From assembly GCF_033547095.1 (NCBI RefSeq), contig NZ_CP137852.1, positions 5,047,001-5,111,000 on the forward strand: a stretch of 64,000 nt of DNA. The letters run 5' to 3'. Made by a program: the position numbers and the translations under genes. The notes under the pieces are model-generated. The model ran no database searches. It was given only the letters and a program-made list of their open reading frames with translations, and was not told the origin of the DNA. Origin of the DNA: Sediminicoccus rosea. GTDB taxonomy: Bacteria; Pseudomonadota; Alphaproteobacteria; Acetobacterales; Acetobacteraceae. Shown in pieces: positions 14,988 through 24,076 of the stretch (the first letter of the stretch is position 1; every line of letters begins with the position of its first letter).

Positions 14988-17280
14988 GCGTCACGGGCTG
15001 GGCCGCCGCCTTCACCGCCGCGTAGAGCGGGATGCCCGCCGCGTCGCAATGCTGCTTCACGCGCCGGTTCAGTTCGCGCCCCACCGCCCAGCGGCGGGCG
15101 GGCGGCGTCATCACGCGGGCGCGCAGGATCACGCCAGCATCCGTCATCTTGTCCACGCCCAGCACCTCGAGCGGCGCCAGCAATTGCGGCGCCCAGGCCT
15201 CATCCTCGCGCATGCTCTCGCCCACCTGGCGCAGCATCATCACCGCCTGGTCCGTATCCGCGCCGTAGTCGAGGGCGAGGTCGAGCACGGCATAGCCGAA
15301 GTCGCGCGTCTGGTTCGTCACCGTCGTCACCGCGCTGAAGGGCACGATATGGACCGAGCCATCCACGGCACGCAGCCGGATGGAGCGGATGGAGAGCTCC
15401 TCCACCGTGCCGGACAGGCCGCCGACGGTGATGGTGTCGCCCACCGCCACCGCATCCTCCAGCAGCAGGAAGATGCCGGTGATGACGTCGCGCACCAGCG
15501 TCTGGCTGCCAAAGCCGATGGCGAGGCCGAGCACGCCGGCACCGGCCAGCAGGGGCGCCACGTTGATGCCGATCTCGGTCAGCAGCGTCAGGCCGACGAT
15601 GACGAGAAGCAGCGCGCCGAGCGCGGTCCGCAGCATGGGCAGCAGCGTGCGCACCCGGGCCGAGCGCGCGGCCGAGCCATCCTTCGGCAGCCGCGCCAGG
15701 TGCCGCTGGATGGCGGCGTTCGCCCCCTCCCAGATGAGCAGCGCCACGACGAGCGTGATGCCGATGCTGGTGGCGCCCGAGATCAGCCGCCCGCCCCAGC
15801 GCCCGCTGCCGAACCAGGAGAGGGAGCCAAGCCCCCAGGCCTCCAGCAGCAGCACGACACTGCCGGCGGTGATGACGGCGGAGATCAGCGTGCGCAGCGC
15901 GGGCAGGTAGCGGTTCGCGCGCTGCTCCAGCCCGGGATAGCGGATCGAGAGGTCGGCGCTGATGCGGAAGAGCCGGTCCAGCAGCCGGCGCATGCCCTCA
16001 TCCAGCAGCTTGCCGCCGATGATGATGCCGATGGTGGCGAGCGAGGCCTCGGCCAGACGCTCGAAGCCGCGGTCGATCTCCAGCGCCCAGACCGTCCAGG
16101 CGGCCAGCAGCCACATGATGATGGCCACATGCCAGGCCTCGGCCAGGCGCGAGCGCGCGGCGCGCATGAGGGCGCGGCTGCGCGTCGGCACGTCGCCCTC
16201 CTTGAGGTCCGGCGCGTCGAGCAGGGTGGCGACGGTGGCGCGGTTCTGCAGCACGATCTGCGCCACCAGCAGCGAGAGCACGAGCAGGCCGAGGCGCCAG
16301 ATGCTCTCATAGGCGCCCTGCGGCAGGCCGAAGAGCATCGCGACCTCCGCCGTCGCGTAGAAGGTGACGCCGGTCAGCGCGAGGCGGCGGATCCAGAGCG
16401 TGGCATAGGCCGCCGTCTCGTCGTCGCAGCGGATCAGCCGGAGGCGCGTGAGGCCGGGCGCGAAGACCAGGCGGCCTGCCGCCATCACGGCGCGGGCGGC
16501 CATGTAGGCGAAGGTCACGGCCTCCATCACCAGACGGTTGGAGGGCCAGATGGCGAAGGTGCCGATGATGGCGAGCGCGGTCGCGCCAAAGCCCAGGATG
16601 GGCACGAGGTCGAGCCCGAGATGGCCCAGCATGTAGGGCAGCCGGCGCAATCCCTGGAGCGGCCCCTGCACCGCCATGCCGCGGCTCTCCAGCCAACCAT
16701 TGGGCCGCTTCATGAGCCAGCGCAGCAGGCGCTCCGTCGCCATGCCGGCGAGCAGCACGAGGGCGAGCTTCCAGGCCAGCGCCAAGACCTGGGTCTGCAG
16801 CGCCTCATCCGTCACCAGCCGCTCGAACCAGGCGCGGATCAGGCCGAGCTCGGCGGCGGCGGAGAGGGTCGTCCAGGCCTGGACCAGGAACTGGCCGACG
16901 CGGCTGGCGATGCCGACGACGATGTCGGCCGGGGCGGAGATCACCTCCTCGGGCGTCGGCGCGTCCGCCTCGGGCGCGGCGGGTGCGCCGGTGGTGGCCT
17001 CCAGCGCGCGGATCAGCGCGCCGCGGCGCGCCTCGTCGCGCAGGATCTCGAGCAGGGCGCCGAGCTCGGGCGTGGGCGCGGGGGCGGCGGCAGGCGCGGC
17101 GGCCGCTTGCGGCTGGGCCGGGGCTGGTGCCGGCGCTGGTGCCGGCGCTGGGGCCTGCAGTGCCGCGGCGGCCGGGCGCGGCGCCGCGGGTGCCGCCGTC
17201 TGGCCTCCCGTCTGGCCTCCCGTCTGGGCCAGCGCGAGGGGCGAGAGCAGCAGCAGCAGGGGAAGGGCGCGGAGCATCAT
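14962..17280 (-). CDS. Mechanosensitive channel (MscS family) with Pro/Ala-rich periplasmic N-terminus
   Basis: About 772 residues. A signal peptide (MMLRALPLLLLLSPLALAQ) is followed by a Gln/Gly and Ala/Pro-rich stretch (APAPAPAP units), a helical periplasmic region, many membrane helices, then the MscS core: FGSQTLVRDVITGIFLLLED and AVAVGDTITVGGLSGTVEEL. MscS channels release osmolytes on hypo-osmotic shock. The length resembles the multi-domain MscK/YbdG-like group rather than the 286-residue E. coli MscS. ATG at 17278-17280 is chosen because the signal peptide begins there. Confidence 0.82.
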   Translation of the reverse strand: MMLRALPLLLLLSPLALAQTGGQTGGQTAAPAAPRPAAAALQAPAPAPAPAPAPAQPQAAAAPAAAPAPTPELGALLEILRDEARRGALIRALEATTGAPAAPEADAPTPEEVISAPADIVVGIASRVGQFLVQAWTTLSAAAELGLIRAWFERLVTDEALQTQVLALAWKLALVLLAGMATERLLRWLMKRPNGWLESRGMAVQGPLQGLRRLPYMLGHLGLDLVPILGFGATALAIIGTFAIWPSNRLVMEAVTFAYMAARAVMAAGRLVFAPGLTRLRLIRCDDETAAYATLWIRRLALTGVTFYATAEVAMLFGLPQGAYESIWRLGLLVLSLLVAQIVLQNRATVATLLDAPDLKEGDVPTRSRALMRAARSRLAEAWHVAIIMWLLAAWTVWALEIDRGFERLAEASLATIGIIIGGKLLDEGMRRLLDRLFRISADLSIRYPGLEQRANRYLPALRTLISAVITAGSVVLLLEAWGLGSLSWFGSGRWGGRLISGATSIGITLVVALLIWEGANAAIQRHLARLPKDGSAARSARVRTLLPMLRTALGALLLVIVGLTLLTEIGINVAPLLAGAGVLGLAIGFGSQTLVRDVITGIFLLLEDAVAVGDTITVGGLSGTVEELSIRSIRLRAVDGSVHIVPFSAVTTVTNQTRDFGYAVLDLALDYGADTDQAVMMLRQVGESMREDEAWAPQLLAPLEVLGVDKMTDAGVILRARVMTPPARRWAVGRELNRRVKQHCDAAGIPLYAAVKAAAQPVTPTPAATAR

Positions 17281-17356
17281 GCTGCCTGCTTTCCGCGCAG
17301 ATTCCGCCCGGGTCAAGTTGCCTCGCCGCAGCGCAGCATGCACCATATGGAAATTC

Positions 17357-18562
17357 ATGCGCGCTTCGCCCTCCATCTGGCTCATCATGCTGGCCCTTCT
17401 GGGCACCCATATGGCGGGAATGGGCGCTTTCCTGACGGTGCCCGTCCTGGCGCCCGCGATCGCGGCCGAGACCGGGCTTTCCGCCAGCCTCGCCGGCATC
17501 CACACGGCGCTGGTCTATGCCGGTGCGCTGTTTTCGGGACCGGTCACCCAGGGGCTTCTGCTGCGACATGGCGGCGTGCGCGTCTGCCAGGGCGCGCTGG
17601 TCGTGGTGGCGGCGGGGATCGCCCTGGCGGCCATCGGGCATCCCGTTGCGCTGCTGTTCTCCGCGCTATTGGCCGGGCTTGGCCATGGGCCGATCACGCC
17701 CGCGGGAAGCCATCTGCTGGCGCCGCGCACGCCGCCGCGCATCCGCAGCCTCGTCTTCGGCCTCAAGCAATGCGGGGTGCCGGCCGGTGCCATGATGGTG
17801 GCGGCGGTCGCGCCCATCCTCGCCATCCACCATGGCTGGCGTGCGGCGGTGCTGGCGATGGCGGCCTTCTCCCTCCTGCTGGCGCTGGCCCTGCAACCGC
17901 TGCGCGCGGCGCTCGACACCGACCGCGCGGGCCCCGGGGCCGGGGCGCTGCGCCCCTGGCAGGATGCGAAGTCGAGCCTTTCCATCCTGCGCGATGATGC
18001 CCGCATCCGCGCGCTGACCTTCGCCGCCTCCAGCTATGGCATCGCGCAGTTCTGCTTCGGCTCCTTCTTCGTGGTCTGGCAGGTGCAGGTGATGGGGGCG
18101 GGGCTGGAGCAGGCGGGCCTCATGCTCGCCCTCGCCCAGGGCAGCGGCGTCGCGGGTCGCATCGCCTGGGCGCTGATCGCGGACCGCATCGGCGCGGCCC
18201 CGGTGCTGCTGGCGCTCGGCCTCGCCATCGGCGGCGCCTGCGGGCTGCTGGCGCTGGCCGGGCCCGGCTGGCCTTCGCTCATCATCGCCGTGGTCGCGGT
18301 TGCCATGGGCGCCTCGGCCGTGGGCTGGAACGGGGTGATGCTGAGCGAGGTGGCGCGCGTCGCCCCCGCCGGCCGCGTCGGCGCGGCGACGGCCGCGCTC
18401 GGATTCGTCTTTGCCGGCGTGATGATCGTGGCCCCCACGCTCTTCTCGGCCCTGGTGCTGACCACGGGCGGCTTCGCGCTCGGCTTCGCGCTCTGCGGCC
18501 TGGCGGGGCTGGCCGGCGCGGCGGCGCTGGCCCGGTTGCGCTTCGCGCGGCCCGCCCCATGA
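17357..18562 (+). CDS. Major facilitator superfamily transporter
   Basis: 401 residues with 12 predicted membrane segments. The first half contains a GLSASLAGIHTALVYAGA segment typical of helices 1-2 and the conserved LKQCGVPAGAMM motif after helix 4, which is common in CynX/NarK-type MFS permeases. The start ATG at 17357 gives MRASPSIWLIM, directly entering helix 1. The substrate is unknown. It is divergent from the MscS gene with a 76-nt gap, and only 7 nt separate its stop from the HIG1-like gene. Confidence 0.8.
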   Translation: MRASPSIWLIMLALLGTHMAGMGAFLTVPVLAPAIAAETGLSASLAGIHTALVYAGALFSGPVTQGLLLRHGGVRVCQGALVVVAAGIALAAIGHPVALLFSALLAGLGHGPITPAGSHLLAPRTPPRIRSLVFGLKQCGVPAGAMMVAAVAPILAIHHGWRAAVLAMAAFSLLLALALQPLRAALDTDRAGPGAGALRPWQDAKSSLSILRDDARIRALTFAASSYGIAQFCFGSFFVVWQVQVMGAGLEQAGLMLALAQGSGVAGRIAWALIADRIGAAPVLLALGLAIGGACGLLALAGPGWPSLIIAVVAVAMGASAVGWNGVMLSEVARVAPAGRVGAATAALGFVFAGVMIVAPTLFSALVLTTGGFALGFALCGLAGLAGAAALARLRFARPAP

Positions 18563-18569
18563 TGGGGTC

Positions 18570-18761
18570 ATGCAGACCTTCCTCACCATTCTCGTCGCCC
18601 TCGCCATGCTGGCGACACTCGGCGTCCTGTTCGCCGGGCTGATCGGCATGGCGCGAGGCGTGAGCGGCGCCACCTCGCAGAAGCTGATGCGCTATCGCGT
18701 GCTGCTGCAGGGCGCCGCGCTCGTGCTCTTCGCGCTGCTCATGCTCAGCCTGAAGGGCTAG
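18570..18761 (+). CDS. Small twin-transmembrane HIG1-domain protein
   Basis: 63 residues with two hydrophobic helices joined by a short polar loop, and the motif SQKLMRYRVLLQGAAL matching the HIG1 (QRRQR-like) signature Q-x3-[RM]-x-R-x2-LQG. HIG1 proteins associate with cytochrome oxidase or supercomplexes in mitochondria, and bacterial versions occur in alphaproteobacteria. The cytochrome oxidase genes further right in this window make a respiratory role plausible, but no direct link is visible. Confidence 0.72.
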   Translation: MQTFLTILVALAMLATLGVLFAGLIGMARGVSGATSQKLMRYRVLLQGAALVLFALLMLSLKG

Positions 18762-18867
18762 GCCTGGCCCGGGCGCGCGGCGGATGAAGCGAACTTAATC
18801 TCGCGGCCCTTGGCGTCGGATGCAGCCGAAACATAGGCTGCCTGCTGCATCGCAGCAGGAGATCCGG

Positions 18868-20433
18868 ATGGCGCGTCGTTCCCTCGGTCGTTGGCTGGCC
18901 CTTCTTCTCCTCGGCGGCATCGGCCTCGCGCCCAGCGCGCCGCGCGCCCAGACCCTGACCGCGGTGCTGGAGGCCGAGGTCGTCACGCTCGATCCGCATT
19001 TCACCACCGCCTATATCAGCCGCACCTTCGGCTACATGGTCTTCGACACACTCTTCGGCATGGACCGCTCGGGCACCCCGCGGCCGCAGATGGTGGAGAG
19101 CTGGACCACCTCGCCCGATGGGCTCACCTGGCGCTTCACCCTGCGCGAGGGGCTGCTCTGGCACGATGGCACGCCCGTCACCGCCGCCGATTGCGTCGCC
19201 TCCCTCCGCCGCTGGGCGCCGCGCAGCGCGCTCGGCGCGCGCCTCCTCGCCGCCACCGCCAGCATCGAGGCGAATGACGCCCGCAGCTTCACGTTGACGC
19301 TGAAGGAGTCCTACGGCCTGGTGCTCGAGACGCTCGGCACGGCCGCCTCGCCCGGCCCCTTCATGCTGCCCGAGCGCCTGGCCCGCACGCCCGGCACCGA
19401 GCGCATCACCGAGATCATCGGCTCCGGCCCCTTCATGTATCGCCGCGAGGATCACCGCCCGGGCGACCGCATGCTGCTGCGCCGCAACCCCCGCTACAAT
19501 TCGCGGCCCGAGCCCAATGACCTCTTCGCCGGCGGCAAGCCCGTGCGGATCGAGGCGCTGGAGCTGCGCGTGGTGCCGGACGGCCTGACCGCCGCCAACG
19601 CCATCCAGGCGGGCGAGGTGGACTACATGCAGTATGCGCCCTTCGACCTGCTGCCACGCCTGGAGCGCGACCGCCGGGTGCGCGTGCTGGGCTTCACCGG
19701 CCTCGACACCTTCACTGGCCACTACCGCACCAATGCGGCCACTGGCCCCTTCTCGGACCCCGCCATCCGCCGCGTGCTGCTGCGCCTGGTGGACCAGGCC
19801 GAGGTGATGGCGGCCTTCGGCCTCTCCTCCCAATACCAGCGCACCTGCCCCGCCATCTTCGTCTGCGGCGGCCCCTACGAGACCGCCGTCGGCAGCGAGG
19901 TGGCGCGCGACCCCTCCATCGAGGCCGCCCGCGCCGCGCTGCGCGCCACCAGCTACAATGGCGAGCCGGTGATCGTGATGGTGGCCAATGATCTGGAGGC
20001 CGCGCGCATCTCCTCGGAAGTGCTGGCCAACCGCATGCGGCAGGCCGGCTTCAACGTGGACATGCAGGTGATGGACTGGGCCTCGCTGCTCGCCCGCCGC
20101 ACCCGGCGCGACGGCTGGCATGTGTTCGGCGTGCACGCCATCGGCATCGACCTGCAATCGCCGATCACCAACCCCTTCGTGGCCTTCACCTGCTCCGGCA
20201 TTCCGGCCAGCGGCTATCACTGCAACGAGCGGCTGACGGCGCTGTTCGACGCCTTCACCAAGGCGCCCGACCAAGCGGCCCGCATGCGCCTGATCGAGGA
20301 GATGCAGCGGCTGATCTACAGCGAGGTCATCACCCTGCCCTGGGGCCAGTTCGCCCAGCCGGCGCTGCATCGCGCCAATCTGCGCAACCTCGTGCCCTCG
20401 GCCATCCCGGTCTTCTGGAACGTGGAGAAGTAG
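18868..20433 (+). CDS. Family 5 ABC-transporter substrate-binding protein
   Basis: 521 residues. It has a cleavable signal peptide (RWLALLLLGGIGLAPSAPRAQ) and the SBP_bac_5 fold: VTLDPHFTTAYISRTFGYMVFD, RFTLREGLLWHDGTPVTAADC and the GSGPFMYRRE segment. Such proteins bind oligopeptides, nickel chelates or similar ligands in the periplasm. ATG at 18868 is preceded by AGGAGA. No permease or ATPase genes follow; instead a GMC oxidoreductase starts 5 nt after the stop, so ligand binding and oxidation may be linked. Confidence 0.85.
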   Translation: MARRSLGRWLALLLLGGIGLAPSAPRAQTLTAVLEAEVVTLDPHFTTAYISRTFGYMVFDTLFGMDRSGTPRPQMVESWTTSPDGLTWRFTLREGLLWHDGTPVTAADCVASLRRWAPRSALGARLLAATASIEANDARSFTLTLKESYGLVLETLGTAASPGPFMLPERLARTPGTERITEIIGSGPFMYRREDHRPGDRMLLRRNPRYNSRPEPNDLFAGGKPVRIEALELRVVPDGLTAANAIQAGEVDYMQYAPFDLLPRLERDRRVRVLGFTGLDTFTGHYRTNAATGPFSDPAIRRVLLRLVDQAEVMAAFGLSSQYQRTCPAIFVCGGPYETAVGSEVARDPSIEAARAALRATSYNGEPVIVMVANDLEAARISSEVLANRMRQAGFNVDMQVMDWASLLARRTRRDGWHVFGVHAIGIDLQSPITNPFVAFTCSGIPASGYHCNERLTALFDAFTKAPDQAARMRLIEEMQRLIYSEVITLPWGQFAQPALHRANLRNLVPSAIPVFWNVEK

Positions 20434-20438
20434 CGCCC

Positions 20439-22013
20439 GTGTATGACGTGATCGTGGTGGGCGCCGGTTCGGCCGGCGCCCCGCTGGCCGCGCGACTCTC
20501 CGAGGATGGCCACCGCCGGGTGCTGCTGCTGGAGGCCGGGCGCGACTGGCGCTCGGCCGAGGCGCCGCATGCGCTGCGCAGCGCCAACATCATCCCCTTC
20601 ATGCATGACCCCGCGCACCAGGCCCAATGGCAATGGCCGGGGCTGATGACGCGCCGCACCGCCGCCCAGGCGCCCAAATTCTATTGGCGCGGCAAGGCGC
20701 TGGGCGGCTCCTCCGCCGTGAACGCCCAGATCGCCATCCGTGGCGTTCCCGCCGCCTTCGACGCCTGGGCCGAGGCCGGCTGCGAAGGCTGGGCGGCCAG
20801 CGACGTGCTGCCCCTCTTCGACGCCATCGAGGATGACGCCGATACGGGCGTGGCGCCCGGCATCCGCCGGGGCGGCCCGCTGCCGGTCTTCCGCATGCCG
20901 GTCCCGGAATGGGGTGCGGTGGATCTCGCCCTGCGCGACGCCGCGCTGGCCGAGGGCTACCCCTGGAAGCCCGACCTCAACGCGCCCGAGGGCGAGGGGA
21001 TTTCCTGCAACCCGATCAACCTCCGGGGCGGGCTGCGCGTCACCACCAATGATGGCTACCTGGAACCCGCGCGCGGCCGCGCGAACCTCACCATCCGGGG
21101 CGGCGCGCTGGTGGACCGCATCCTCTTCGAGGGCAATCGCGCCCGCGCCGTCCGCGTGCGCTTCGGCGATGCCTGGGAGGAGATCGCGGGCCGCGAGATC
21201 GTGCTTTGCGCCGGCGCCATCCACAGCCCGACCATCCTGATGCGCTCGGGCCTTGGCCCCGCCGCCGCGCTGAAGGCGCTCGGCATCGCGGTCCAGCAGG
21301 ACCTGCCACATGTCGGGCGGAACCTGATGGACCACCCCATCCTGCGCGCCAGCCTCGCGCTCAAGCCCGAGCATCGCGCGAGGGGCGCCGATGCGCGCCA
21401 CACCAATTGCTGCCTGACCTACTCGAGCCGCCTCGCCGGGGGCGGCGAGCGCGACATGATCATGATCGCCTACAACCATCGCGGCCTGGGCGAAGGCGCC
21501 GAGCCCGCGCCGGGCGGGGCCGTGGGCGTGGCGCTCTATGACGCCTTCTCGCGCGGGGAGCTGCGCCTCGCCTCGGCCGATCCCGAGGCCCAGCCGGAAG
21601 TGGATGAGAACATGCTGGCCGACCCGCGCGACCGGCTGCGCCTGCGCGACGGCGTGCGGCGCCTCGCGCGCCTCACCGCGCGCGACCCGCTGACGCGGCT
21701 GGCCGAGGGCATCACCTTCGGCGAAAGCGGCCTCACCATGCCCGAGGCCGCCGCCCTGCCGGATGACGACCTGGACGCGATCATGCTGGCCGAAGCGAGC
21801 GACATCCAGCACGCCGCCGGCACCTGCCGCATGACCGCCCATGAGGATCCGCGCGGCGTGGTGGACCCCGACCTGCGGGTGCGCGGCGTGGAGGGGCTGC
21901 GCGTGGCCGATGCCTCCATCATGCCGACGGATTGCCGGGCCAACCTGCACTTCACCTGCGTGATGATCGGCGAGAACCTGGCGCGGCGGATGCGCGCCGA
22001 AGCGGCGGGTTAG
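20439..22013 (+). CDS. GMC-family FAD-dependent oxidoreductase (choline dehydrogenase-like)
   Basis: 524 residues. The N-terminal dinucleotide fold VVGAGSAGAPLAARLSEDG binds FAD; the GMC signature RGKALGGSSAVNAQIAIRG-like segment and IVLCAGAIHSPTILMRSG follow; and the C-terminal catalytic His region is IQHAAGTCRM. The family oxidises alcohols. It begins at GTG 20439, 5 nt after the binding-protein stop, so the two are almost certainly one transcript. The specific alcohol is unknown. Confidence 0.85.
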   Translation: MYDVIVVGAGSAGAPLAARLSEDGHRRVLLLEAGRDWRSAEAPHALRSANIIPFMHDPAHQAQWQWPGLMTRRTAAQAPKFYWRGKALGGSSAVNAQIAIRGVPAAFDAWAEAGCEGWAASDVLPLFDAIEDDADTGVAPGIRRGGPLPVFRMPVPEWGAVDLALRDAALAEGYPWKPDLNAPEGEGISCNPINLRGGLRVTTNDGYLEPARGRANLTIRGGALVDRILFEGNRARAVRVRFGDAWEEIAGREIVLCAGAIHSPTILMRSGLGPAAALKALGIAVQQDLPHVGRNLMDHPILRASLALKPEHRARGADARHTNCCLTYSSRLAGGGERDMIMIAYNHRGLGEGAEPAPGGAVGVALYDAFSRGELRLASADPEAQPEVDENMLADPRDRLRLRDGVRRLARLTARDPLTRLAEGITFGESGLTMPEAAALPDDDLDAIMLAEASDIQHAAGTCRMTAHEDPRGVVDPDLRVRGVEGLRVADASIMPTDCRANLHFTCVMIGENLARRMRAEAAG

Positions 22014-22390
22014 GCGCCGCTCAGGTCGCGCGCCAGCACCGGCCGCGGGCCGGGGGTGAGGCGCACGCGTTGGCCCGCGCGCAGCCAGGGTTCGGCGGGC
22101 TGGATCAGCGTCACGTCGCGGTTGCCGCGCTCCAGCCGCACCACGACCTCGACGGCATTGGCCTCCGGGCTGCCGGCACCGCGTGCGGCCCCCACCACCT
22201 GGGAGACGAGGCGCAGCCGCGGTTCGCCCGGCGGCGTGGCGGGCAGCGGGCGCGTGCCGAGGACGGTGCCCCGTTCGAAGGCCGGTTCCGCCACCGCCTC
22301 GACCGGCGCCGCGGCCTCGGGCGCGGCCCCGCCGCATCCGGCCAGGGCCAGGCCGAGAGGGAGAAGCAGAAGGCATCGCAGGTGTGGCAT
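22010..22390 (-). CDS. Putative outer-membrane lipoprotein (SlyB/Pcp-like C-terminal domain)
   Basis: About 126 residues. The N-terminus is a lipoprotein signal with lipobox LALAGC, followed by an Ala/Glu/Pro linker. The C-terminal half (NAVEVVVRLERGNRDVTLIQ, LRAGQRVRLTPG) resembles the beta-rich end of SlyB/Pcp envelope lipoproteins, but the glycine-zipper helix is not evident. AAGGGAGG lies immediately before the ATG at 22388-22390. Its stop overlaps the GMC gene stop by 4 nt, tail to tail. The family assignment is tentative. Confidence 0.65.
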   Translation of the reverse strand: MPHLRCLLLLPLGLALAGCGGAAPEAAAPVEAVAEPAFERGTVLGTRPLPATPPGEPRLRLVSQVVGAARGAGSPEANAVEVVVRLERGNRDVTLIQPAEPWLRAGQRVRLTPGPRPVLARDLSGA

Positions 22391-22440
22391 GCCTCCCTTG
22401 TAGAGCATGCGGGGCGGGCGCGAAATCACCATGCGGGCGC

Positions 22441-22476
22441 TGAATCAAGCCGTGAATCACGGCGTGAATCATCCGG
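22441..22476. repeat. Three 12-bp direct repeats (TGAATCA-type)
   Basis: Units TGAATCAAGCCG, TGAATCACGGCG and TGAATCATCCGG follow each other without gaps, each sharing TGAATCA at the same position. They lie in the 274-nt region between the leftward lipoprotein and the rightward transglycosylase, 50 nt from the former start codon. Helically phased direct repeats suggest a regulator-binding array. Confidence 0.6.
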
Positions 22477-22524
22477 GTAATATCCGCGCCATCCGGCAGC
22501 CCGCCACAGGAATGTCGTCTTTGC

Positions 22525-22553
22525 TTGATTTGAGGGAGGGGCTGGCGTTATGA
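22525..22553 (+). promoter_or_regulatory. Candidate sigma-70-type promoter for the transglycosylase
   Basis: TTGATT (22525-22530), a 17-base spacer and TTATGA (22548-22553) match the sigma-70 layout with two mismatches in each hexamer. Transcription would begin near 22560 and give a leader of about 105 nt. Confidence 0.35.
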
Positions 22554-22664
22554 GTCCCCCGTCCCCGGTCGTCTTGCCGCAGGGACATTCGCTGCTGCGT
22601 TCCGCGCCATGGGGGTGGTTCGGGGCATCTCTTCAGCGGTGAAGCAAGGGGGAGTTTCCACAGG

Positions 22665-24044
22665 ATGGCCCAGTCGTTTTTGGGGCGCAGCAAGGCGTTG
22701 AGCCGGCCCTTGGCCGCAATCTCGGTGCTTTGCCTTCTGGCGGCCTGCGCGCAGACGCCGACCGCGCCCACCCGCTCCGCCAGCGTCACGCGCGGCAGCT
22801 ATGATCCGCCCGGCCCGCCCAGCGACCCCTGGGGCCCCTGGATCCGCGAGGCCTCCCGCCGCTTCGACGTGCCCGAGCGCTGGATCCGCGAGGTGATGCG
22901 CCAGGAATCTGGCGGCCGCGCCGGCGCCACCTCGCCGGTCGGCGCCATGGGCCTCATGCAGGTCATGCCCGGCACCTACCGTGAATTGCAGCGCCGCCAC
23001 GACCTGGGTGACGACCCCTATCACCCCTACGACAACCTGATGGCCGGCACGGCTTATATCCGCCAGATGTATGAGCTCTACGGCTCGCCCGCCTTCCTGG
23101 CCGCCTATAATGCAGGGCCACGCCGGCTGGAGAACTACCTCTACAACAACCAGGGCCTGCCGGCGGAGACGCGCAACTACGTCGCCCGCGTCGGGCCCCG
23201 CGTCATCACCAGCAGCCCGGTCCGCCGCGCCCCGCCGGAGATCTACGCGGCCGGCGAGATTCCGCTGAACGTGCCGCAAGGCCCGCGCCGCATGGACGCG
23301 GCCACCCGCACCGCCCTGGCCGAACAGCGCCAGATCCGCGAGCAGAACGCCCAATTCGCCGCCCTGCCCCCGGCCGAGCCCAGCGCCGCGCCGGTCCGCA
23401 TGGCCGCCGCCGCACCGCCGCCGCCCGTCACCGCCAGCGGCGGCAGCTTCATCGCCCGGGGCGGCGTGGTCGCGATGGAACCCATCGCCGACGGCTCGAC
23501 GCCCGAGGGCGCCGCGCGCCTGGCCGAGAGCGCCACGCGCAGCACGCCCATCGAAGGCGAGCCGACGGCGGATGGCCGCATCATCGTGGCCCGCATGGAC
23601 CCGATCCCCGATGGCTCGACGCCCGAGGGCGCAGCCCGCCTGGCCGAAAGCACGGGCCGTCGTGAGCCGCCACCGCTGACGGCCCCCAGCCGTGCGCCCG
23701 TGGCGGCGCAGCCGCTGGCCCAGCCGCAGCGCGCCTTCGGCCTGATCAGCACGGCCCAGGCCGGCACGCTGCCGGCCGGCTTCCGCCCCGGCGCAACGCC
23801 CCCCTCGCCCGGCGGCTGGGGCGTTCAGGTCGGCGCCTTCAGCTCCCCCGAACTGGCGCGCCAGGCGGCCCAGGCGGCGCAAAGCAGCGTGGGTGGCCGC
23901 GTGCAGGTAACGCCGGTGCAGGTCGGCCGCGGCACGCTGTTCCGCGCCCGCGTCACTGGCCTGACCCAGGCCAGCGCGCAGCAGGCCTGCGATCGGCTGC
24001 GCAGCCGCAGCGGCTGCAACACGCTTTCGCCCGGCCAGCTCTGA
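22665..24044 (+). CDS. Lytic transglycosylase (SLT) with C-terminal SPOR domain
   Basis: 459 residues. A lipoprotein-type signal ends at CLLAACAQ. The SLT domain contains the catalytic Glu in RQESGGRAGATSPVGAMGLM and the family motifs MQVMPGTY and AAYNAGPRRLENY. A disordered Ala/Pro-rich linker holds a duplicated 19-residue motif, MxPIxDGSTPEGAARLAES, coded at 23475-23531 and 23595-23651. The end is a SPOR domain (GGWGVQVGAFSSPELARQAA), which binds denuded glycan at division sites. The likely role is peptidoglycan turnover in the periplasm during division. Confidence 0.85.
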   Translation: MAQSFLGRSKALSRPLAAISVLCLLAACAQTPTAPTRSASVTRGSYDPPGPPSDPWGPWIREASRRFDVPERWIREVMRQESGGRAGATSPVGAMGLMQVMPGTYRELQRRHDLGDDPYHPYDNLMAGTAYIRQMYELYGSPAFLAAYNAGPRRLENYLYNNQGLPAETRNYVARVGPRVITSSPVRRAPPEIYAAGEIPLNVPQGPRRMDAATRTALAEQRQIREQNAQFAALPPAEPSAAPVRMAAAAPPPPVTASGGSFIARGGVVAMEPIADGSTPEGAARLAESATRSTPIEGEPTADGRIIVARMDPIPDGSTPEGAARLAESTGRREPPPLTAPSRAPVAAQPLAQPQRAFGLISTAQAGTLPAGFRPGATPPSPGGWGVQVGAFSSPELARQAAQAAQSSVGGRVQVTPVQVGRGTLFRARVTGLTQASAQQACDRLRSRSGCNTLSPGQL

Positions 24045-24054
24045 TGGCGTGAAG

Positions 24055-24076
24055 GAAGGGCGGGTTACCGCCCTTC
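24055..24076. terminator. Hairpin between convergent transglycosylase and pheA
   Basis: GAAGGGCGG (24055-24063) and CCGCCCTTC (24068-24076) pair perfectly around GTTA. The stem contains the pheA stop codon and lies 11 nt after the transglycosylase stop, so it may serve both genes. Confidence 0.5.

Noticed and set aside
14953-17997. A 1014-residue open frame on the plus strand opposite the MscS gene
   Set aside because: It is the antisense of a well-supported channel gene; its translation is Gln/Arg/His-rich with no family pattern, as expected from third-position GC bias.
20316-22472. A 718-residue open frame on the minus strand
   Set aside because: It lies opposite the GMC oxidoreductase and part of the binding protein, whose motifs are clear; the composition (Gly/His/Arg) is that of an antisense shadow.
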